From positions 4,216,001-4,280,000 of the forward strand of contig NZ_LR594662.1 of assembly GCF_901827175.1 (NCBI RefSeq): 64,000 bases of DNA, given 5' to 3'. Origin of the DNA: Variovorax sp. RA8 (GTDB lineage: Bacteria; Pseudomonadota; Gammaproteobacteria; Burkholderiales; Burkholderiaceae_C). Under the pieces are notes generated by a model. That model had not been told where the DNA came from and made no database searches. It worked only from the letters and a program-made list of their open reading frames with translations. Shown piece by piece: positions 27,901 to 35,624 of the stretch. The translations under genes were made by a program, and so were the position numbers. Within the stretch, counting starts at the first letter, position 1; each line of letters begins with the position of its first letter.

Positions 27901-30900
27901 CTCACGCGGCGGCTTGGCGTAGCTCGCGTTGGGGCGGCCGGCGCGCTCGTTGGCCTCGTAGAGCTGGCGCGTGCGGTTGGCTTCCTGCCACAGCATCACG
28001 GCATCCACCGCCTTCTGCTCGGCCAGTGCGATGTCGCGCTCGGCCTTGGCGTCGTCGCGCGCCTGGGTCAGCTGGGTCTTGTCGCCGCTGCCGGCATCGA
28101 GGGCGCTCTGGGCATCGGCCAGCTTGTCGTTGGCGTCGACGACCTTCTGGTCCACCGCCTTCTTGCGCGGGCCCAGGTCGTCGGTGAAGTTCAGCGTGGG
28201 CACCGGCTTGCCGTCGGGTCCGACCAGGGGCGGCGCGTCCTTCGCCGGCGGCGCGTCGGCGGCCATCTGCTTGCGCTCGGCGAGCACCTGGTCGCGCGCT
28301 TCCTGCGCCGCGATCAGGCGGCCGCCGCCCACGCTCTTGTCGGTGTTGGTGGCGTTCCAGAGTTCGGCGGTGGCCGGGTTCATCTTGTACGTGCCCTTCT
28401 GGACCACGTAGTTGGTGAACATGTCGCTCTGGCGGCCGAGCACCTCGGAGTTTTCCTTGAAGGTGACGGTGTAGCCGCCGCCGCAGGGGTTGTAGCGGAC
28501 CTCCACGTCCTCCGGCGAGAGGCCCCTGGGCAGGCCGTCGGCCTTCACCCCGCCGTCCTTGCCCGGCACGATGTTCCAGGTCGGGTCGTAGTTGTCGGGG
28601 TAGATGTCGGTGGTGACCGTGTCGCCGTAGTTGCCGTTGTTGCGCGTCTCGGAGAAGGCGCTCAGCTGCGGCTTCGCGAAGGACGCAGTCGCATACGCAT
28701 AGGGCGCGCCCAGGCTGGCCTGCTTGGCATGCTCGAGCTCGAGCCGGGTCTCGTAGTCGCGCACATCCAGGTCGAGCTGGTCGTATTTGTTCTGCGCCGT
28801 GTCGCGCTCGGCCTGGCTGGCCTTGCTGTCGGGCGCAGTGAGCCGCGTGACCTCGTCCTCCTGGTCCTTCAGCGCCTTGCGTGCTGCCGGCAGCTTGTTG
28901 TCGGCGATGTCCGCCTCTTCCTCGGCGGTGAGCGCAGGCTTGGCCTCGTCGGCCCCGCGCTGGGCGTCGCGCGCCTTGGTCTTCAGGTCCGCCAGGTGCT
29001 TGGGGTCGACCGCCTTGCCGGCCGCCTGGTCGTACTGCGCCTGGCGCCAGTCCTGCATGGCCTTGAGCGCATCGGCATCCTTCTGCGCGTCGGTCTGGTT
29101 CTGCAGGGCCACGCCCATCTGCTCGGCCGTGGCCGAGGGCGCCCACACGCCCTGCACGCCGGGCGGCGGCGTGGGCTTGCCGAGATTCGCCTGCGTGGTC
29201 GCCACCGTGTTGTTGGCGTCGTTCAGGCGCTTGCTGATCCCGTCGGCGTCGCCGGTGAAGCGCGCCGGGTCGAGCGTCGGCCCCTGCCCTTGGCTGCCGA
29301 TCAGGTCGTTCTGCACTTCCTCCAGCGTGCTGGCCGCGGTGTCGGCCTTCGCGTTGGCGGCATCGACCTTCTGCTGCGCCTCCCACAGCCGGGCCGTGAC
29401 CGGGTTCATCTCGGTCTTGCTCTCCTCGCCGTTGATGTCGAAGACGTAGTACCACTTGCCGTCGATCTCCTTGACCTGCTTGGCCATCTCGCTGCCGGGC
29501 GTGACCTCGAAGGTCCAGTCGTAGCCCTCGGGCAGCTCGGTGGTCTCGTAGTCGTCCTGCAGGAAGCCGCCGTGGTGCTTGACCTTGTAGGGCTGGGGCT
29601 GCTTCGCCTTCTCGGCCTCGTAGGCGGCCTTTGCATCGCGCAGCTCGGCGGCGCTGTCGCTGCGCTCCAGCTCCGCCCGGGCGTCGTCGCGCACTGCGTG
29701 CACGATGTCGCGCGCGTCGATGGCCAGGTCCAGCGCGTCCTGCGCAGCGGCCAGCTTCTTCGGGTCGTTGCCGGCCTTGGCGAGTTCGTAGGCCTTCGAA
29801 GCCTCGCTCACCTCGAGGTCGGCCACCTGCGCGTTGTAGTCGGCGTTCACCGAGCCGACGAAACTTTGCGTCTTGTTCGGGTCCTTCGGGTCGGGCGCGG
29901 TGCCGCCGTAGGTGCGCACCAGGCCGTCCAGCCGGTCGTTGGCCTCGTTGGAGAGCTGGCGCAGACGCGTGGCCTCGTCCTTGGCGTTCTGCTGGGCGGT
30001 GATGATGGTGTCATTGCCGCCGGCCTCCTTGCCGAAACTCTTGGAATAGGCCTCGGCCTTGTCGGCGGCGGCATCGGCGTCCTTCGCGGCCTGGCGGCCG
30101 TCGGCCACCTGCTTCTCGCCGTCCTTCTGCACGGTGTACTGCTCGCTGCGCAGTTGCCGCATCGCGGGGCTCTCGGCCTTGACGGCGTCCTTCGCCTGGT
30201 CGAGGTACTTGTCGATGCTGGAGGGATCGATCTCCTTGCCCTTCTCCACCGCATCGCGCAGCTTGGCGGCCTGGGCCGCGATCGCCTTGTTCGGGTCCTC
30301 GCCCTGGGCCTGGGCCTGCACGGCCGCCTCGCGCATGTCCTGCGCGGCGGCGGCCTGCCATTCGTCCACCGCCCCGTTGAGCTTGGCGAGGTCCTCCGCC
30401 TTGGGATCCTCGCCGCGGGCCTGCGCGGCGAACACCGGCTTGGCGGCCTTCTCCGCCTTGTCGAGCAGGGCCTGGGTCTGCGGGTCGGCAGGCCGTTCGG
30501 CAGCAGGCGCGGCACCGGGCGGCGCGTCGTAGAGGGCCACGGTCTTCTTCGCGGCATCGACCTCGCTCTGTGCCGCGCGCGTGCCCTCGGAGGGATCGTT
30601 CTGCGGCCGGCGCTGGCGCACGTCGTCCAGCTTGGAGTCGGCCAGCGTCTTCTCCTTGTCGCGCAGGCTGGCGGTGGCCTCTTTCTTGAGTGCGTCGGTT
30701 TCGTCCTTGCTGGACTGGGTGCGCAGCTTCTCGGCGTCGGCCTGGTCGTTCTTGTCCTTGCTCTTGGCCGCCTTGGCCTCGGCCGCCTCCGCAGCCTTGC
30801 GCGCCTCGTCGGCCTTCTTGCGCGCCTCTTCCGCGAGGCGCCGCGCTTCCTCGGCGCGGCGCTTGGCCTCCTCGGCGGCGCGGCGCGCTGCCTCCTCTGC

Positions 30901-30993
30901 GCGTCGTCGCGCTTCCTCGGCGGCGCGCAATGCGGCCGCGTTATCGATCGCGGCCTGGCCTGAGAGGTGGGAAGAACTGGCGGGTGCAACCAT
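21949..30993 (-). CDS. Giant 3014-residue protein at the end of the type III secretion operon (candidate secreted effector)
   Basis: Not assigned to a characterised family. The N-terminus has no signal peptide but a short Ser-rich start, then a charged Ala/Glu/Arg coiled coil (about 20-95) and more helical, Ala/Asp/Lys-rich sequence to about residue 1200. Two segments ending MNPVTARLW (about 527) and MNPATAELW (about 874) look like copies of one domain. The part from about 1180 to 1560 recalls DUF4781-type proteins (my recollection, unchecked) and includes a hydrophobic stretch at about 1335-1370. Two related units follow at about 1865-1965 and 2120-2225. A hydrophobic segment near 2830 precedes a Pro/Thr/Ser-rich spacer (about 2860-2930) and a LysM-like end (DPDTLNDGTRIRV). 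It lies downstream of sctU, and no clear ribosome-binding site precedes the ATG. Position, size and lack of a Sec signal suggest a type III substrate; this is inference. Confidence 0.75.
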   Translation of the reverse strand: MVAPASSSHLSGQAAIDNAAALRAAEEARRRAEEAARRAAEEAKRRAEEARRLAEEARKKADEARKAAEAAEAKAAKSKDKNDQADAEKLRTQSSKDETDALKKEATASLRDKEKTLADSKLDDVRQRRPQNDPSEGTRAAQSEVDAAKKTVALYDAPPGAAPAAERPADPQTQALLDKAEKAAKPVFAAQARGEDPKAEDLAKLNGAVDEWQAAAAQDMREAAVQAQAQGEDPNKAIAAQAAKLRDAVEKGKEIDPSSIDKYLDQAKDAVKAESPAMRQLRSEQYTVQKDGEKQVADGRQAAKDADAAADKAEAYSKSFGKEAGGNDTIITAQQNAKDEATRLRQLSNEANDRLDGLVRTYGGTAPDPKDPNKTQSFVGSVNADYNAQVADLEVSEASKAYELAKAGNDPKKLAAAQDALDLAIDARDIVHAVRDDARAELERSDSAAELRDAKAAYEAEKAKQPQPYKVKHHGGFLQDDYETTELPEGYDWTFEVTPGSEMAKQVKEIDGKWYYVFDINGEESKTEMNPVTARLWEAQQKVDAANAKADTAASTLEEVQNDLIGSQGQGPTLDPARFTGDADGISKRLNDANNTVATTQANLGKPTPPPGVQGVWAPSATAEQMGVALQNQTDAQKDADALKAMQDWRQAQYDQAAGKAVDPKHLADLKTKARDAQRGADEAKPALTAEEEADIADNKLPAARKALKDQEDEVTRLTAPDSKASQAERDTAQNKYDQLDLDVRDYETRLELEHAKQASLGAPYAYATASFAKPQLSAFSETRNNGNYGDTVTTDIYPDNYDPTWNIVPGKDGGVKADGLPRGLSPEDVEVRYNPCGGGYTVTFKENSEVLGRQSDMFTNYVVQKGTYKMNPATAELWNATNTDKSVGGGRLIAAQEARDQVLAERKQMAADAPPAKDAPPLVGPDGKPVPTLNFTDDLGPRKKAVDQKVVDANDKLADAQSALDAGSGDKTQLTQARDDAKAERDIALAEQKAVDAVMLWQEANRTRQLYEANERAGRPNASYAKPPREYADEMHAKAETARNDWYTTRNQHYKQVAARELDAAQKAHDDWKRAHPGLSDSGSDTAEALEQARTKSGFADRMLAAGANQEAAAREYQYIAENLSPEQHDDPRALYKLFDKDPARMAQSIINSHFVQYGGDPTEMENRTQLANTVANALGWQPTTELDPDAPATNERLRRTQDLYGGLGKEQKEMRDKIVDQIIQDGGEHAKVTVLPVVYATEKGGVVKTAVFKVENKDDPRGKEMEFVDEQAWTYDSLDDYRANNSLPVEGVKLAMPSDGNFTLDDRGNVKLYTGDARTETGWETFRRTSHIDWVVGGVGLVAGVVLTVGSFGTLSAPGVMLAAGSLTLLAAGYGAVTSAQSLYKQGSHGQDINPFTSTQARLDWLNLGLSVAAVPVVGASTRATMQAMRARNALQAALKEAGKESGNAALAGKHFADFERYTQSAQAWGQPASAMARPFAKLPVGVLKKVGPLDAGSAYAFEEGARYLHDNWDQLAPGERSSQFAMLAMNASGFASPVFAKGYLRVHDAIKPQVHEATQAGFTTAGRTTNAPEAEPSNVVALDSRRGSGADAFDEGQAGGGNDAALLPFREAPATPVAAPEPVPDNVTPLHPDGPPPVAAEASPDADLAPVIPLVLRRPSGDGPEPGAPGTAAGSARNAAREPQQQQLALAAGGEGDVANAPFTRSPHRIAVVRQLNPQASANNSPAGSGGHGQGQQPLPPAAAAQTPASGAGAGSNTTPVQPQAPANNPAGTGTTGQGGQPAAPAATPPVQPATTGTPAGSTPGFDANGVPMPPTTLGRNRSWVAIAQRIQRLMAYHERASQPGSTLRGLQPSAGEAAVRARLVEEPAAGAPELFAVSKLDPGETLYGGAGVRARRSNTFASFAEASVAAEAMGGAWVHRIALQGSRGALMRQGRAAADDIMGAVHVNAAGELFPIAIPNTRAAAWRAGAPAPATATATARPAAATPATAQPPAQPAPQTHATAQPAAAKPAAAQPTTRHGTTPHQSGQSTGLAYNGPDIDLLLEGSPSFTDKRPAYAGPATMAELEAGTALPTHADIEQTQYLASAGSPDGHAARDIPLRRRFVQWARGQAPTFIGAPDFVGGRYVLAKDANGLNQGAPDKTFALLDRQHVYSSFEAARAAAAAQAQASGSAQAGVVRLIGPKTAMAEVVASGSFRNDQVDGIVAVRPDGSVNPVSIANRNAVHAPKPGEQFVDPHSAMAANDKVYSGRDKAKLFAKSTAYIVGTGAAFYATVRWGGGSMGWSMAGAGLGSYIGARNVFLRYAFDAFLYRGGVAGARQTAKIRLQKHLNPKDDNAFAQIANIADPEKQQAALFQLKAQLVSWHAARRGIQGRADYRQALETLARDPADAAALATLERGAAERAARPLIGKRGWVNRVPPALRTQYAQALSRLEAGKATVDDRALLATAPEVGRGTQYAGALRGRVLRNVPGADRARYREAVDTLSTRQGDVNAALKVLEGIPLDTVQRHTTGARGAVRGIPKADRQSVAMAAETLRANPADQRSKDVLDGSPGTLTSPNSPLGRALFGARVLSFGLSHSAGTRLYLNPFFDGAAQQWTWNITTLDGARQWIGNEGSLHYAIGNATGLGATVAGRYATIGKARSGLDIKERGETPPAAGTTPDPTAIPLGKNGKPVPVYKATDKNAWFVRFLKGLGNPNAVKHAGVDADGKPMVKPSFVQRLPQYSSWGDSSGTIALTIADGMQGLIYAKAGQWDLAAPQILKVLSDVGIFRGTQKDYLDEYASNRKMGPRVYNTRWTNYVNAPLGEAKVTPTKISDGWIRRGWPPLVLLGVAVGGRVLAEEWSLHEKEKAAAAGITPGVRQTSGPASPSPSTSPTASASATPSPSATASASPTPTPTPTPTPTAGHTTTPNPNPPQPQDPPKQQPDPQQPPRPEYWTVDGQVRERSSFSRMAEAKGQRDGMGYDEALAQLFNLNPQYRRSLMDGYVDPVRLDDPDTLNDGTRIRVGSLP
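22274..22305. repeat. 12-bp tandem repeat encoding Thr-Pro run
   Basis: The unit GGCGTGGGTGTC is repeated about 2.6 times. On the minus strand it encodes the PTPTPTPTPTPT part of the giant protein's linker. It is a likely site of length variation. Confidence 0.75.
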
Positions 30994-31095
30994 GGTGGTG
31001 TCTGGTGTTGTTCAGTTTTTTGAAGGAAGGGGCCTTGCGGTAGGGGTGCGGAGGCAGACGGCGCCGAGGTGCACGCAACCCTCGCACACCCACAA

Positions 31096-31283
31096 GCCCG
31101 GCATGCGGTGCGGGTCGGGCAATCCCCTCTGCGGCGCCGAGGAGCGCAGCCTTTCGCGGATCAGGGCTCGCGACTGTTTGAGCGAAGCGAGTTTGAGCGA
31201 GACCCCGCGAAAGGCGAGCACCGCAGGGAAGCCCCGAAGGGGCCGCCGCAGTGGGGTCGACCGGCCCGCACCGCATGCCGGGC
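31096..31283. repeat. 188-bp nested inverted repeat between sctU and the giant gene
   Basis: The outer arms are perfect over 19 bp: GCCCGGCATGCGGTGCGGG (31096-31114) and its complement at 31265-31283. The inner arms GCCTTTCGCGG (31149-31159) and CCGCGAAAGGC (31205-31215) are perfect over 11 bp. Much of the sequence between the outer and inner arms also pairs imperfectly. The loop contains GAGCGAAGCGAG. There is no ORF. It resembles dispersed hairpin elements I associate with Comamonadaceae genomes, but only one copy is in this window. It could limit read-through from the secretion operon into the giant gene or stabilise the upstream mRNA. Confidence 0.75.
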
Positions 31284-31322
31284 GTGCATCCAACGACGGA
31301 CCCAATCGGCTGCTACAGACCA

Positions 31323-32354
31323 CTATTCAACCCCTTGCGCCCACCGCAGCAGCTTCGCCACCGGCGCGAACAGCGATCGCGGAATGGCCTGGTCCACCGG
31401 CACCTCGGCATAAAGACGCTCAGCCAGCTGCGGCTCGAATTCCATCGGCACCAGCCCCTCGCCCGCATGCCGCCGGATCTGCGCGGCGACATCGCCCTCG
31501 CCGCGCGCAATCACCCGCGGCAGGTCCTTCTCGCCCAGGTACTGCAGCGCCACCGCGGTGCGCGCCGAATGGATCACCGCCGAGGCCGTGCGCACCCGAT
31601 CGCCCAGGCTCGCATACACCGCCTCGAAATGGGCCGAGCGCCGCCGCGACTGGTTGAGCGGGTCGCCCTCGACCTCCTTGTATTCCTGCCGCAGCTCCTC
31701 GATGGACATGCGCTGCTGCTTCATGAATTCGTAGTGCTCGTGCGCGTAGTCCACCATCGCCATCAGCGCATAGATCACCACCGCCCACCCGAACGCCACC
31801 AGCACCATGTGGGCCGCGGCGCGCATGATGGTGCCGGGAAAGGCATAGCCCAGCTTCAGCGCGCTGTCGACGAAGCCGCGCACCACGATGACCATCAGCG
31901 CCGCGAGCAGGATCGTCTTCACACTCATCTTCAGCAGGTTGATCAGGTTGCGCGTCGAGAAGATGCGCTTGGCGCCCTCGGCGGGGTTCATGCGGTTGAC
32001 GTCGGGCTTGATCCGCTCCCACGCCGCCACCCCGCCCACCTGGAACAGCGAGCCCGCGATGCCCGCCACCGCGGCGATCGCCATGATGGGCAGCGTGCCC
32101 CACAGCAGCGCCTCGCCGGTGTGCAGCAGCAGCTCGGCGAAGCGGTCGTCGGGCCGCGTCAGCAGCGCGGCGCTGGTGGCATGCAGCCACAGCTCACGCA
32201 GAAGGCTGTAGAGCGTCTCGCCGCCCAGCCACACCGACACCAGCACCACCGCGAACACGGTGGTGGAAGCGACGTCGGAACTGAACACCACCTCGCCGCG
32301 CTTGCGCGCATCGCGCAGGCGCTTGGGGGTGGGCTTCTGGTCTTTCTCGGCCAT
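31323..32354 (-). CDS. sctU: Type III secretion export-apparatus switch protein SctU (YscU/FlhB family), non-canonical
   Basis: 343 residues. The N-terminal half has the family start KPTPKRLRDARKRGEV and four membrane helices (about 25-220). The cytoplasmic domain follows. In YscU/FlhB this domain autocleaves inside NPTH before the conserved A-V-A-L strand. Here the text is SAVIHSARTAVALQYLG, so the four positions are H262-S263-A264-R265. Register and length match other SctU proteins, and the frame shows no break. Cleavage between Asn and Pro therefore looks impossible. It is the last core gene of the operon, 6 bp after sctT. It normally controls the change from early to late substrates at the inner-membrane export gate. 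Confidence 0.95.
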   Translation of the reverse strand: MAEKDQKPTPKRLRDARKRGEVVFSSDVASTTVFAVVLVSVWLGGETLYSLLRELWLHATSAALLTRPDDRFAELLLHTGEALLWGTLPIMAIAAVAGIAGSLFQVGGVAAWERIKPDVNRMNPAEGAKRIFSTRNLINLLKMSVKTILLAALMVIVVRGFVDSALKLGYAFPGTIMRAAAHMVLVAFGWAVVIYALMAMVDYAHEHYEFMKQQRMSIEELRQEYKEVEGDPLNQSRRRSAHFEAVYASLGDRVRTASAVIHSARTAVALQYLGEKDLPRVIARGEGDVAAQIRRHAGEGLVPMEFEPQLAERLYAEVPVDQAIPRSLFAPVAKLLRWAQGVE

Positions 32355-32360
32355 CGTTGG

Positions 32361-33143
32361 CTACAGAGTTGCCCTCAAGAAGTCGAGCACCCCGTTCTCC
32401 GGCCGCAGGAACTCCTGCAGCGACTCGTACACGAAGAAGACGAAGAGCAGCATCATCAGATGCGCCAGCAGGCTCTTGAGCGGCTGCGAGAACACGAAGA
32501 CGTTGAGCTGCGGCGCCACACGGCTGATCAGGCCCATGCCCAGCTCGACCAGCAGCAGCACGAAGATCACCGGCGCGGCGAGCTTCACGATCCACAGGAA
32601 CAGCGTGTCGCCCTGCCGGATCGCGAACTGCTCCAGCACCGCGCCCACGTTGGGGAAGAAGGAGCCCACCGGCCACAACCGGTACGAGTCGACGATCACC
32701 CCCAGCATCGCAAGCAGCCCCCCGGCCGCGACGAAGAGCGTGATCACCAGCCAGCCCAGGAACTCGCCCGTGGGCCCGTTCTCGTGTCCGGCCACCGGGT
32801 CGAAGAAGGAGGCGTTGGCCGAGCCGGTCTGGAAGTCGATCAGGTCGCCCACGCTCTGGATCGCCCAGATGAAGATGCCGAAGCCCAGGCCCAGCAGCAG
32901 GCCGATCAGCGCCTCCTTGCCGGCGATCAGCACCCAGGTGCCGATGCCCACCTCAGGCATGGCCCCGGCGGCCGGCGACATGAAGATCGCGAGCATCAGC
33001 AAGAGGCCGTTGCGCACGATGCCGGTCATCATCCCGCCCGACAGGAAGGGCACGACCGCGAAGATCGCGAACAGCCGCGGCAACGTCAGCACCACGGACG
33101 AGAAGAACCTCTCGATGTTGGCGAGCTCGAGGGCGCTTTCCAT
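32361..33143 (-). CDS. sctT: Type III secretion export-apparatus protein SctT
   Basis: 260 residues of the YscT/SpaR/FliR family with about six hydrophobic helices. Recognisable segments are LPRLFAIFAVVPFLSGGMM, IGLLLGLGFGIFIWAIQSVG, DLIDFQTGSANASFFDPV and the C-terminal LNVFVFSQPLKSLLAHL. It joins SctR and SctS in the helical export gate in the centre of the basal body. It lies 2 bp after sctO and 6 bp before sctU. The longer in-frame extension upstream overlaps other sct genes and is not used. Confidence 0.95.
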   Translation of the reverse strand: MESALELANIERFFSSVVLTLPRLFAIFAVVPFLSGGMMTGIVRNGLLLMLAIFMSPAAGAMPEVGIGTWVLIAGKEALIGLLLGLGFGIFIWAIQSVGDLIDFQTGSANASFFDPVAGHENGPTGEFLGWLVITLFVAAGGLLAMLGVIVDSYRLWPVGSFFPNVGAVLEQFAIRQGDTLFLWIVKLAAPVIFVLLLVELGMGLISRVAPQLNVFVFSQPLKSLLAHLMMLLFVFFVYESLQEFLRPENGVLDFLRATL

Positions 33144-33145
33144 GG

Positions 33146-33649
33146 CTACACGGTTCTCCGCGCGGCCCAGGCCTGCGAGGCCGCTTCCTCGGCCGCTTCG
33201 TCCTGGCGTGTCTCCTGCAAGGCCAGACGCTCGGCGCGGGCGCGTTGCTGCATCTGCCGGGCCTTCTCCAGCTCGCCGCTGGCGTCGCGCAACGCCTGGC
33301 GGCTGCGGGCCAGCACCTCTTCGCGCTGCGCATGGAACTCGCCCGCCTGCACGGCCTGCTGTTGGGCCTGCGCGATCTGCGCATCGAGCGCGCCGCTCCA
33401 GGCGCCGGCATGGCGCAGCTGCGCGACATTGCATTGCCCGCCGGCCAGCGCGCCGACCATGGCCTGCCAGTGCGCGGCCTTGCCCTGCACCTGCTGTTCG
33501 CACCAGGCCTCGGCCTGCAGAAGCTGTGCGCGGCTTTGCTCGGCCGCCACGCGGTCGCGCGCGACCACGCCCAGGGCGGCAGTCTTCTGGCGCTCGCGAA
33601 CATCGATCAACAGCTTCCAGTCGATGCTGTTGGCGTTGCTGCTGCTCAT
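33146..33649 (-). CDS. sctO: Type III secretion central stalk protein SctO (YscO-like)
   Basis: 167 residues, almost entirely alpha-helical coiled coil rich in Ala, Gln, Glu and Arg, the hallmark of the YscO/FliJ family. It sits exactly between sctN and sctT. In the family the two-helix coiled coil contacts the ATPase hexamer and the SctV cytoplasmic ring. Sequence conservation is low, so the assignment rests on size, coiled-coil pattern and gene order (N-O). Confidence 0.85.
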   Translation of the reverse strand: MSSSNANSIDWKLLIDVRERQKTAALGVVARDRVAAEQSRAQLLQAEAWCEQQVQGKAAHWQAMVGALAGGQCNVAQLRHAGAWSGALDAQIAQAQQQAVQAGEFHAQREEVLARSRQALRDASGELEKARQMQQRARAERLALQETRQDEAAEEAASQAWAARRTV

Positions 33650-33651
33650 GC

Positions 33652-34989
33652 TCAGGCCTCCTCCTGGAAGCGCTGCAACGCGGCCAGGCAGGCCTCGTAG
33701 TCCTGCTGCGCGTCGGGTGGCTGCGCAAGAAAATTCAGCATCGCCGGGCGGGCCCGGATGGCTGCGTCGGCCAGCGCATCGCTGCCCGCCTTGTACTCGC
33801 CGATCTGCACCAGCAGCTCCATCTCCTGGTACTTGGCCAGCAGGCCGCGGAAATGCGCCGCGGCCTCGCGGTGCGCGCGCGAAGTCACCAGCGGCATCAC
33901 GCGGCTGATGCTGGCCAGCACGTCGATGGCCGGGTAGCGGTTGGCCGCGGCGAGCTTGCGCGAGAGCACGATGTGGCCGTCGAGGATGGAGCGAACCTCT
34001 TCGGCGATGGGGTCGTTCTCCTCGTCGCCCTCGGTCAGCACCGAGTAGACGGCGGTGATGGAGCCCGTGCGGCCGTGCCCTGCACGCTCCAGCAACTGCG
34101 GCAGCATCGAGAAGATCGAGGGCGGGTAGCTGCGCCGCGTCGGCGGCTCGCCGCTGGCCAGGCCGATCTCGCGCTGAGCGCGCGCAAAGCGCGTGAGCGA
34201 ATCCACCAGCAGCAGCACCTTCTTGCCCTGGTCGCGGAAATGCTCGGCGATGGTGGTAGCCACGTAGGCCGACTTGATGCGCTCCATCGGCGGCCGGTCG
34301 GAGGTGGAGACCACCATCACCGTCTTCGCCAGGCCCTCGGGGCCCAGGCTGTGCGCGATGAACTCCTGCACCTCGCGCCCGCGCTCGCCGATCAGCGCGA
34401 TCACGTTGACCTCGGCGCTGGAGCCGCGCGCCAGCATGCCGAGCAAGGTGCTCTTGCCCACGCCGGGCGGCGAGAACACGCCGATGCGCTGGCCTTCGCC
34501 CACCGTCAGCAGCGCATCGACGGCGCGGATGCCGGTGGGCAGCGGCGCCTCGATCATGCGGCGCGCCAGCGGGCTCACGGGCTCGCGGTGCACCGGCAGC
34601 TGCGCGCGCGTGGCAAGCGGGCCGCGCGCGTCGATGGGCTGGCCCAATGCGTCGAGCACCCGGCCCAGCAGCGCATCGCCCACCGGGCAGACATGGCCGC
34701 GGCCGGTGGGCAGCACCTCGGTCAGCGCCGAGATGCCGGTGATGGGGCCGAGCGGCGTGAGGATGGCGGTGTTGCCGCGAAAGCCCACCACCTCGGCCAG
34801 CAGCGGCGGCTCGCCCGGCGTGACCAGTTCGCACAGCTCGCCCACGTGGGCCTGGATGCCCGAGGCGTCGATCAGCATGCCCACCGCCTTGCTCACGCGG
34901 CCGCGCATCGACACCGGCGTGATGCGGCCGAAGGCCTGCTCGAGGTCGGCGACGATGTCGAGGGCGCCGGTAGCCGGAGCCTGGCTCAT
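33652..34989 (-). CDS. sctN: Type III secretion ATPase SctN
   Basis: 445 residues of the F1-beta-like secretion ATPase family. Walker A is [13 protein letters not shown] (about residues 174-186). The Walker B region is [19 protein letters not shown], and the [18 protein letters not shown] and [15 protein letters not shown] segments are diagnostic. It unfolds substrates and strips chaperones at the cytoplasmic face. The ATG at 34989 overlaps the sctL stop (ATGA), showing translational coupling. Confidence 0.97.
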   Translation of the reverse strand: MSQAPATGALDIVADLEQAFGRITPVSMRGRVSKAVGMLIDASGIQAHVGELCELVTPGEPPLLAEVVGFRGNTAILTPLGPITGISALTEVLPTGRGHVCPVGDALLGRVLDALGQPIDARGPLATRAQLPVHREPVSPLARRMIEAPLPTGIRAVDALLTVGEGQRIGVFSPPGVGKSTLLGMLARGSSAEVNVIALIGERGREVQEFIAHSLGPEGLAKTVMVVSTSDRPPMERIKSAYVATTIAEHFRDQGKKVLLLVDSLTRFARAQREIGLASGEPPTRRSYPPSIFSMLPQLLERAGHGRTGSITAVYSVLTEGDEENDPIAEEVRSILDGHIVLSRKLAAANRYPAIDVLASISRVMPLVTSRAHREAAAHFRGLLAKYQEMELLVQIGEYKAGSDALADAAIRARPAMLNFLAQPPDAQQDYEACLAALQRFQEEA

Positions 34990-35624
34990 GGCGCGCTTTC
35001 TTTGGCGGGCAGCAAGCCGCCGCGCTCCACCGCGCGACGGAAGGCCTCCAACTGGGCCTCGACGCCGATCTCCAGCACGCCCGAGGCGGTCTGCACCACG
35101 CAGGCGCCGTGCTGCAACGAGGGGTCGGGCGCGACGCTCAGGCTCATGGTCCATTGCGATTCGTGGCGCAGCCGGGCCAGCACTTCGCGCAGGGTCGCCT
35201 CCTGGGCCGGCGCGACGCGCACGGTGACGAAAGGCTCGCTGCGAATGAGCGTGTCGACGCGCAGCAGCGCGGCCTCGAACAGTGCGGCCGGGTCGGCGCC
35301 GGCGATGAACTGCCCCACCGCCTTGACCACGATCTGCGCCATCGACGTGCGCAGCGCCTGCATCTGGCGCTCCGCCGCCAGGGCTTCGGACACCAGCTGC
35401 GTCGCGTACTCGGCCTTGGCCTGTTGCAGGCCCTGTTCGTAGCCCTGGCGGCGGCTGGCCTCCGCCTCCTGCTGCGCCTGCTGCGAGATGCGCCGCGCCT
35501 CGCGCCGCGCGGTCTCGACCACGGCCGAGGCATCGAGCAAGGCCGCGTACTCGTGTTCCTTGAGCACCTTGCGCTCGCTCAGGAGCTGCAGGTTCTCGGT
35601 GGTGATCAGAAAAGCCAGTCCCAT
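34986..35624 (-). CDS. sctL: Type III secretion stator protein SctL
   Basis: 212 residues of the YscL/FliH family. The N-terminal half is a long helix rich in Ala/Gln/Glu/Arg (about 40-100), and the C-terminal globular part includes [19 protein letters not shown] and [20 protein letters not shown]. It tethers and regulates the SctN ATPase and links it to the SctK/SctQ sorting platform. It overlaps sctK by 19 bp and sctN by 4 bp. Confidence 0.92.
   Translation of the reverse strand: MGLAFLITTENLQLLSERKVLKEHEYAALLDASAVVETARREARRISQQAQQEAEASRRQGYEQGLQQAKAEYATQLVSEALAAERQMQALRTSMAQIVVKAVGQFIAGADPAALFEAALLRVDTLIRSEPFVTVRVAPAQEATLREVLARLRHESQWTMSLSVAPDPSLQHGACVVQTASGVLEIGVEAQLEAFRRAVERGGLLPAKESAP

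Noticed and set aside
23125..30963. A 2612-codon open frame antisense to the giant gene
   Set aside because: It is a shadow produced by high GC and biased third positions; its translation is low-complexity Arg/Gly/Leu/Val without domains, while the minus-strand frame has clear structure.
31500..31620. Loss of NPTH in sctU explained by a frameshift
   Set aside because: Sequence on both sides aligns with the family in a single frame, and no alternative frame encodes NPTH.
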